This document shows positions 6,553-11,178 of a stretch of 11,178 nucleotides of DNA, one piece after another; the first letter of the stretch is position 1, and every line of letters begins with the position of its first letter. The DNA comes from Clostridiaceae bacterium (GTDB taxonomy: Bacteria; Bacillota; Clostridia; Oscillospirales; Acutalibacteraceae). The notes beneath the pieces were generated by a model. That model worked only from the letters and a program-made list of their open reading frames with translations, made no database searches and was not told the origin of the DNA. The stretch is taken from assembly GCA_016292575.1 (NCBI GenBank), contig JAEDIH010000058.1:1-11178 (forward strand). The letters are read 5' to 3'. A program made the translations under genes and the position numbers.

Positions 6553-6602
6553 AAGTTATCATGTGCTGCACCGTATTATTACTCAAAACGAGGTAATCTG
6601 TT

Positions 6603-9011
6603 ATGTTTTTATGCTATAACGCACCTGCAAATATGAGCTATTTCGGCTGGGAAAACGAGGCGCTGCCGCTCGGCAACGGAAAAATCGGCGCAAAGGTTTT
6701 CGGCGGAAAGGGCTGCGAGCTGATTCAGTTCAACGAAAAAACGCTTTGGTCCGGCGGAAGCGACGTTGAGGGCTTTAACTTCGGCATTTCAGACACGAGC
6801 AAAGGAAAAAATTTCAGGGAGGTTCAAAAAGCGCTTGAAAGCGGTAATGCCAAGCAGGCTGCCGTTCTCATGGAAAAGCTTCAGGGCAACCATGTCGGCT
6901 TCGGCTCCTATCAGGCGTTCGGCAATCTTTATCTTAATTTCGGCAACGACAGCGGAGAAAATTATGTCCGCGACCTTGACCTCTCCTCCGCCTCGGCAAT
7001 GGTCTCCTTCAAACAGAACAAGGCAAGCCATGTCCGCCACTACTTTGTCAGCTATCCGGACAATGTTTTCGTCGGAAGAATAGCCTGCGAGGAAAAGGAC
7101 AAAACCCCCGTCCCCATAAGCGCCGACGCCTATCTTGATTCTGAACAGAACGGAACAATTAAAAGCGAGGGAGACACAATTCTTTTGTTCGGCACGGTAA
7201 ACGACAACAAGGGTATAGGCGCAAAGGACGGAAAGAACAAAAATTCAATGAAATACGGCTGCGCCGTTAAGTTCATCACCCAAGGCGGAACCGTGAGCGC
7301 CGAAAGCAACGGTCATGTCAAAATTGAAAACGCCGAAAGCATACTCATAATAATGAGCCTTGCAACAAACTATAAAAACGACTATCCTCATTATTTTTCA
7401 GACGAAGATCCGCTTGAAAAAGCCGTTGAAGCCGTTAACAAAGCGGCAGAAAAAACGTTCGGCGAGCTTTACAGGACTCACCTTGCGGACTACCGCGCAC
7501 TTTTTGACCGCGTCAAATTTTCCCTCGGCGAGGAGGAGAGCACACTTCCCACCGATTATATGCTGTCCCGATTCGGCAAAAAGGGAGAATATCGCCGCAA
7601 CCTCATCACGCTTTTGTTTCAGTACGGACGCTATCTTCTCATCGCTTCTTCAAGAGACGGCTCCCTGCCTGCAAATTTGCAGGGAATATGGAACGCAAAG
7701 AACAATCCGCCGTGGGAGTGCGACTATCATCTCAACATAAACCTGCAAATGAATTATATGCCCGCCTTCACAACAAACCTTGCCGAAACCGCACTGCCGT
7801 ATATTGACTTCATAAACTCGCTGAAAAAGCCGGGAAGAGTTGCGGCATACAATTCCTTCGGCATCGGCGAATGCAAAAAGGACGGAAATGTTGACTATAC
7901 CAAGCCGACAGGCTGGGTCTGCCACACAATGGTGTCTCCCCTCGGAACAGTTGCGCCCGGCTACGAATGGCGCTGGGGCTGGGCGCCGACCAACGGAGCA
8001 TGGGCTGCATTCCAGATGGGCGAATACTTCTCTTTCACCGGCGATACCGATAAGCTTGAAAAGGATATATACCCTGCAATGGAGGAAACCGCTCTGCTTT
8101 GGTCGCAACTGCTTATTCCGGAAAAGGGAACGGACAGGCTCATTGTGTCTCCCTGCTATTCGGCGGAGCACGGTCCCGTCAGCGCAGGCGGAACCTTTGA
8201 GCAAAGCATAATCTACGCGCTGTTTGATTCCGTAATAAAATTTGCCGCCGTGCTCAAAGACAGCGGCAGAGAACACTCGGTAAACGCAGAGCTTATTGAA
8301 AAGCTTAAGTATCAGCTTGAAAAGCTTCAGCCCTACTCAAAAACAAGGCGCGGCTTTATAAAAGAATGGGTAAACGAGGACCGCTTTGCTTTCGGGGGAA
8401 AGCTACTCGGCGTTCAGAAGCAGCACAGGCACATCTCCCACCTGCTCGGTCTTTATCCGTTTGAGCAGATTACGGACGAAACGCCCCCGCTTCAGGCTGC
8501 GGCTTCCGCCTCGCTTGATGACAGAGGAATCAAAACGACCGGCTGGGCGCTTGCGCACAGACTGCTTTGCAGAGCAAGGCTCGGCGAGGGCGAAAAATGC
8601 GGTGAAATCATTGCTCAGATACTTAAAACAACCATTCTCAAAAACCTTTGGGGCACTCACCCCCCGTTCCAGATTGACGGGAACTTCGGCTTCACTGCCG
8701 GTGTTGCAGAAATGCTTTTGCAAAGCCACGGCGGCGTGATAAAAATTCTTCCGGCCATACCTAAAGACTGGAGAAACGGTGAATTCTCCGGTCTTGTTGC
8801 AAGGGGCAACTTTGTTGTTTCCGCAGTGTGGAAGGACGGACGGATTAAGGAAGGCACGATTGAGTCAAAGCTCGGCGGAAAATGCAGGCTTTATCTTGAC
8901 GGTAAGGTTGCCATTATTGAGGACGAAAACAAAAACGAGGTTCCGGTAGAGTTCAATAACGGTATCAGTGAATTTTCCACAGAAAAAGGAAAGACATATT
9001 CTTTTTGCTGA
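6603..9011 (+). CDS. GH95-family glycoside hydrolase (alpha-L-fucosidase or alpha-L-galactosidase type)
   Basis: Removes terminal alpha-linked L-fucose (or the related L-galactose) from glycans by an inverting mechanism. The 802 residues match the GH95 layout: N-terminal beta-sandwich (about 5-270) opening with YNAPA...EALPLGNGKIGA, an (alpha/alpha)6 barrel (about 280-705), and a C-terminal beta domain (about 705-802). Catalytic residues inferred by comparison with Bifidobacterium AfcA are Asn378 and Asn380 (HLNINLQMNY), the acid Glu522 (SAEHGP) and Asp692 (QIDGNFG). The spacing is similar to AfcA. HRHISHL (608-614) is also typical. A common Thr-x-Asp near 531-533 is Thr-Phe-Glu here. There is no signal peptide, so it acts inside the cell and must receive imported oligosaccharides; no transporter gene is in the window. 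The start is supported by GAGG and by the family's N-terminal signature. A VOC protein gene follows after 19 bp. Confidence 0.92.
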   Translation: MFLCYNAPANMSYFGWENEALPLGNGKIGAKVFGGKGCELIQFNEKTLWSGGSDVEGFNFGISDTSKGKNFREVQKALESGNAKQAAVLMEKLQGNHVGFGSYQAFGNLYLNFGNDSGENYVRDLDLSSASAMVSFKQNKASHVRHYFVSYPDNVFVGRIACEEKDKTPVPISADAYLDSEQNGTIKSEGDTILLFGTVNDNKGIGAKDGKNKNSMKYGCAVKFITQGGTVSAESNGHVKIENAESILIIMSLATNYKNDYPHYFSDEDPLEKAVEAVNKAAEKTFGELYRTHLADYRALFDRVKFSLGEEESTLPTDYMLSRFGKKGEYRRNLITLLFQYGRYLLIASSRDGSLPANLQGIWNAKNNPPWECDYHLNINLQMNYMPAFTTNLAETALPYIDFINSLKKPGRVAAYNSFGIGECKKDGNVDYTKPTGWVCHTMVSPLGTVAPGYEWRWGWAPTNGAWAAFQMGEYFSFTGDTDKLEKDIYPAMEETALLWSQLLIPEKGTDRLIVSPCYSAEHGPVSAGGTFEQSIIYALFDSVIKFAAVLKDSGREHSVNAELIEKLKYQLEKLQPYSKTRRGFIKEWVNEDRFAFGGKLLGVQKQHRHISHLLGLYPFEQITDETPPLQAAASASLDDRGIKTTGWALAHRLLCRARLGEGEKCGEIIAQILKTTILKNLWGTHPPFQIDGNFGFTAGVAEMLLQSHGGVIKILPAIPKDWRNGEFSGLVARGNFVVSAVWKDGRIKEGTIESKLGGKCRLYLDGKVAIIEDENKNEVPVEFNNGISEFSTEKGKTYSFC

Positions 9012-9030
9012 GAAAGATGAGGAGGTACTT

Positions 9031-9489
9031 ATGCAGTATAAAGGTCCAATGCTCGTTGTCAATGATATTGACAAATCGGTTGAGTTTTATGAAAACATAC
9101 TCGGCATGAGCGTTATTCTCGACTTCGGCGCAAACAAAACTCTGACCGGAGGCTTCTCTTTGCAGACTGCCGAAACCTACAAAGACTTCATTGACGGTCA
9201 AAGCATCCGATTTTTTGGAAACGACTTTGAGCTGTACTTTGAAGAGGATGATTTTGAAAGTTTTATTCAAAGGCTGAAAAGATTTGATATTGAATTTGTT
9301 CATCCTGTTAAAGAACATGCCTGGGGTCAGCGAGTTGTGCGCTTCTACGATCCGGACAAACACATTGTTGAAGTCGGCGAAAACCTGAAATCGGTATGCA
9401 GACGTTTTCTTGAAAGCGGTATGACGCCGGAACAGACCGCAGAGCGCATGGATGTGCCGCTGAAGTTTGTAAACTCCTGCACAAAATGA
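9031..9489 (+). CDS. VOC-fold (glyoxalase/bleomycin-resistance superfamily) protein
   Basis: A 152-residue protein with the two beta-alpha-beta-beta-beta modules of the vicinal-oxygen-chelate fold. Module one opens with MLVVNDIDKSVEFYENILGM (7-26); module two holds the ELYFEEDDFESFIQRLKR and VRFYDPDKHIVEVGE stretches (about 70-117), including the late Glu that often binds metal. A C-terminal tail (about 118-152) with SGMTPEQTAERMDVPLKFV resembles a helix-turn-helix and is not part of the core fold. The start at 9031 is chosen for its strong AGGAGGT five bases upstream; an earlier in-frame start at 8968 would overlap the GH95 end and lacks such a site. It is second in the GH95 operon. The substrate cannot be assigned: the superfamily includes lyases, dioxygenases and drug-binding proteins. 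Confidence 0.85.
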   Translation: MQYKGPMLVVNDIDKSVEFYENILGMSVILDFGANKTLTGGFSLQTAETYKDFIDGQSIRFFGNDFELYFEEDDFESFIQRLKRFDIEFVHPVKEHAWGQRVVRFYDPDKHIVEVGENLKSVCRRFLESGMTPEQTAERMDVPLKFVNSCTK

Positions 9490-9493
9490 AAAA

Positions 9494-9535
9494 CCGCCCG
9501 TTTGCTTAACTCGGCAGACGGGCGGCGTAGTTTTT
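9494..9535. terminator. Bidirectional intrinsic terminator between convergent operons
   Basis: CCGCCCGT and ACGGGCGG (9494-9501 and 9518-9525) pair perfectly and extend inward through TGC/GCA, with an 8-base loop. T-runs flank the stem on both strands: TTTTT at 9531-9535 on plus, and TTTT directly after the stem on minus. It ends the GH95-VOC transcript and the opposing MgtC transcript. Confidence 0.9.
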
Positions 9536-9545
9536 ATGAGAAGAA

Positions 9546-10226
9546 TTACAGTTCCTCAACAGAGATGATACCCTCCGTGGCGGAAATTATCGTCATAATC
9601 TTATCGTGAGAAAGGTTTTTCGGAAGCTGAAGCTGGAAGATGGCGCAGGAATTTACACCGGACTTTGTAATTTCAAGGTCAAGGATAACCACGCGGTAAG
9701 TCTTCAGCGCCAAAATGAGTGCGTCAAGATATTCATTTCCGGCGTACTCAACATAAATATTAACATTCCTTGCGTTGTCAAGCACCCAGTATTCAAAACG
9801 GACAAAGAATATTTCAGCAAGAAGAATCAGCACGGTTGCAAGAATAGCAGCCTCGTAATATCCGGCGCCGATTGAAAGACCGATAATGGCGCACGTCCAA
9901 AGACCGGCGGCAGTGGTCAGTCCCTTGATCTGGCGGCGCTTTGTAACAATTATCGTGCCTGCTCCGATGAAACCGATGCCGGTTATAACCGAAGCACCGA
10001 GACGCGAAACATCGTTATCAAGAGTGAGATATCGGAACAGATAGTGGCTTATCATGGTTGTCATTGCCGCGCCGAGACAGATGAGAATGTGGGTACGGAA
10101 ACCGGCGGTGCGGCGCTTGCGCTCGCGCTCAATTCCGATTGCTCCGCCGCAAAGGACCGCACAAAACATTTTTATAAACACTGAAAGAAGTGTGATTTCT
10201 CTGAGCGGATTCAAAAAGTCAAGCAT
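9546..10226 (-). CDS. MgtC/SapB-family membrane protein, second of a tandem pair
   Basis: The 226 residues hold an MgtC-type membrane domain (about 1-145) and a C-terminal soluble ACT-like region (about 152-226). Family hallmarks seen: GGAIGIERERKRRTAGFRTH (27-46) followed by LGA, then ITGIGFIGAGTII (81-93), KGLTTAAGLWT (101-111) and the glycine-rich GLSIGAGYY (116-124). In other bacteria MgtC proteins support growth in low magnesium and inside macrophages, and in Salmonella MgtC restrains the F-type ATPase; the role in Firmicutes is unclear. The start at 10226 is preferred because GGAGG lies nine bases upstream; the upstream Met at 10262 would overlap the preceding gene and has no ribosome site. 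It follows its paralogue by 22 bp, so the two are one operon. It lacks the extra loop seen in the paralogue between the second and third membrane segments. Confidence 0.9.
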   Translation of the reverse strand: MLDFLNPLREITLLSVFIKMFCAVLCGGAIGIERERKRRTAGFRTHILICLGAAMTTMISHYLFRYLTLDNDVSRLGASVITGIGFIGAGTIIVTKRRQIKGLTTAAGLWTCAIIGLSIGAGYYEAAILATVLILLAEIFFVRFEYWVLDNARNVNIYVEYAGNEYLDALILALKTYRVVILDLEITKSGVNSCAIFQLQLPKNLSHDKIMTIISATEGIISVEEL

Positions 10227-10248
10227 GTATGTTATCCTCCGAAAAAAA

Positions 10249-10983
10249 TCAAATTTCGTCAACTACGGTCACGAAATCAAACTTGGAAATGCGCGACATA
10301 ACGTGTGAGTGCGTTTCCTTCTTCGGCAGTCGTGAGGAAATCACCGCACCAATCGTGACACCGTTCGACTGCTTTTCACGCTGGATATCAACATCATATA
10401 TTTGTATATCCATTTTTTTGATGGTGCTGATTATTGCACCGAGATTTTCCATCTTTTCAAATTCTACATAAAGATCCATGTTCCTTGCCCTGGATACGAC
10501 CCACGCGCTGACCTTTTCAAGCACAACCGTTGTGAAAAGGATGAGCAAAAAGGCAAGAATCGCACATTCGTAATAGCCCGAACCGATCGCAAGACCCATA
10601 CACGTTGAGGTCCAAAGTCCGGCGGCGGTGGTGAGTCCCTTGATCTCCTGGCGACCGGTCACAATTATTGTTCCTGCGCCGAGAAAGCCGATACCGCCGA
10701 TAACCTTTTCGGCGTAGCGCGTTACGTCAACCTTACGTCCGAGCAATTCCGAAATCTCGCGCCAGTCACCGGTAACAATATTACTTTCATAAAAGCTCAA
10801 AATCATTGCCAATGTTGCCCCAAGGCAGACTATCATATATGTACGGCTGCCGGCGGCACGATGCTTGTGTCCCCTTTCAAGGCCGATAAGCCCACCGAAA
10901 ATAACGGCAAGACCCAGCTTCAAACAAAGAGCGGTCAAGCTAACACCGCGCACAGGATCAAAAAAAGGAATGAGCGATTCCAT
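10249..10983 (-). CDS. MgtC/SapB-family membrane protein, first of a tandem pair
   Basis: The 244 residues show the same architecture as the following gene: a membrane domain (about 15-160) with GGLIGLERGHKHRAAGSRTY (30-49), CLGATLAM, GGIGFLGAGTIIVTG (96-110), KGLTTAAGLWTS (115-126) and GLAIGSGYY (130-138), then a soluble ACT-like C-terminal region (about 168-244). A loop of roughly 20 residues (about 71-92, GDWREISELLGRKVDVTRYAEK) before the GGIGF segment is longer than in the paralogue. The start at 10983 is chosen for GGAGGT nine bases upstream. The reading frame stays open to 11127 and would add 48 Cys/Arg-rich residues encoded by hairpin DNA, which is unlikely to be translated. A promoter and structured leader lie upstream. 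The two paralogues may form a hetero-oligomer or serve different conditions; this is inference. Confidence 0.9.
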   Translation of the reverse strand: MESLIPFFDPVRGVSLTALCLKLGLAVIFGGLIGLERGHKHRAAGSRTYMIVCLGATLAMILSFYESNIVTGDWREISELLGRKVDVTRYAEKVIGGIGFLGAGTIIVTGRQEIKGLTTAAGLWTSTCMGLAIGSGYYECAILAFLLILFTTVVLEKVSAWVVSRARNMDLYVEFEKMENLGAIISTIKKMDIQIYDVDIQREKQSNGVTIGAVISSRLPKKETHSHVMSRISKFDFVTVVDEI

Positions 10984-11040
10984 TTGTAAGTTACCTCCGA
11001 ACACAATAAACCGCCGACAAACCGAGAACCTAAACGACCG

Positions 11041-11102
11041 ACAAGCGGTTTTCAAATAATAAAAATTGCTCGCGGACGCAGTAAGGTCACTCCTGCGTCC
11101 GC
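11041..11102 (-). promoter_or_regulatory. Leader hairpin upstream of the MgtC operon, possible attenuator
   Basis: On the minus strand GCGGACGCAG (11093-11102) pairs perfectly over 10 bp with CTGCGTCCGC (11072-11081) around an 11-base loop. Six bases later come five T (11061-11065). It begins about 10 nt after the predicted transcription start. Further down the leader, AAACCGC and GCGGTTT can form a second stem across two TTGTCGG direct repeats (about 11005-11052). The layout could be an attenuator, although the T-run is offset from the stem. It could instead be a 5' stability element. Confidence 0.5.
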
Positions 11103-11117
11103 ATATAATAATATGAA

Positions 11118-11146
11118 ATTTTACCACAATTTATAATAAGAGTCAA
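11118..11146 (-). promoter_or_regulatory. Sigma-A-type promoter of the MgtC operon
   Basis: On the minus strand TTGACT (11141-11146) is followed after 17 bases by TAAAAT (11118-11123). The start would be near 11111, giving a leader of about 128 nt before the first mgtC-like gene. The remaining sequence to the right edge is AT-rich and shows no gene. Confidence 0.7.
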
Positions 11147-11178
11147 GGATTTTTAGTATATTTTGCAAAAAGTTGTAA

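Noticed and set aside
7650..8276. 208-codon minus-strand open frame inside the GH95 gene
   Set aside because: It overlaps a catalytic-domain segment with intact motifs, and its Cys/Arg/Gly-rich translation is typical of antisense frames.
8968..9030. N-terminal extension of the VOC protein from an upstream ATG
   Set aside because: It would overlap the GH95 coding sequence, has no good ribosome site, and adds residues before the natural start of the VOC fold. AGGAGGT points to 9031.
10984..11111. M-box (magnesium) riboswitch before the MgtC operon
   Set aside because: The leader is too short and shows only two simple stems; none of the conserved M-box segments could be recognised.
10984..11127. 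48-residue N-terminal extension of the first MgtC protein
   Set aside because: It would translate the promoter-proximal hairpin DNA and lacks a ribosome site, while GGAGGT precedes 10983 at good spacing.
1..11178. Mobile element, CRISPR array, tRNA or phage island
   Set aside because: No transposase, integrase, direct-repeat array, cloverleaf or phage gene was found on either strand. Gene content and composition look uniformly chromosomal.

Overview
The window looks like chromosomal DNA of an anaerobic Firmicute, most likely a clostridial gut-type bacterium (Oscillospiraceae/Lachnospiraceae-like). The grounds are moderate GC with AT-rich intergenic gaps, strong AGGAGG-type ribosome binding sites, near-consensus sigma-A promoters, an oxygen-sensitive class III ribonucleotide reductase with its radical-SAM activase, and a plasmalogen-related enzyme. 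The genus cannot be fixed from this sequence. Every gene is ordinary and compact; there is no CRISPR array, transposon, prophage, tRNA or rRNA, and no gene-free stretch exceeds 300 bases.

Layout. (1) Positions 1-3833, minus strand: nrdG (radical-SAM activase), then nrdD (class III ribonucleotide reductase), then the 5' half of a trxB-like gene that runs off the left edge. The NrdD carries a C-terminal CPNC redoxin domain after its glycyl-radical motif. The nrdD promoter is preceded by two 16-bp sites that match the NrdR box, 32 bp apart. (2) Positions 3933-6316, minus strand: a cytosolic beta-lactamase-fold serine hydrolase followed by a membrane YhhN/TMEM86-type lysoplasmalogenase, an apparent two-gene operon ending in an intrinsic terminator. 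(3) Positions 6317-6602: a divergent control region with two good promoters, a perfect 15-bp palindrome and further inverted repeats. (4) Positions 6603-9489, plus strand: an intracellular GH95 alpha-L-fucosidase/galactosidase-type glycosidase and a small VOC-fold protein, closed by a bidirectional terminator. (5) Positions 9546-10983, minus strand: two tandem MgtC/SapB-family membrane proteins behind one promoter and a structured leader.

How the genes work together. The strongest unit is the deoxynucleotide module. NrdG would install the glycyl radical on NrdD. The active-site pattern (Cys175, Cys381/382, Glu483) resembles the thioredoxin-dependent NrdD subtype rather than the formate-dependent E. 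coli enzyme. The fused redoxin could therefore deliver electrons in cis, and the adjacent flavoprotein disulfide reductase could recharge it. NrdR (encoded elsewhere) would match expression to the dNTP/ATP balance. This is an inference from domain content and gene order. The remaining operons look like separate housekeeping or accessory functions: membrane lipid turnover, intracellular glycan breakdown, and envelope or magnesium stress.
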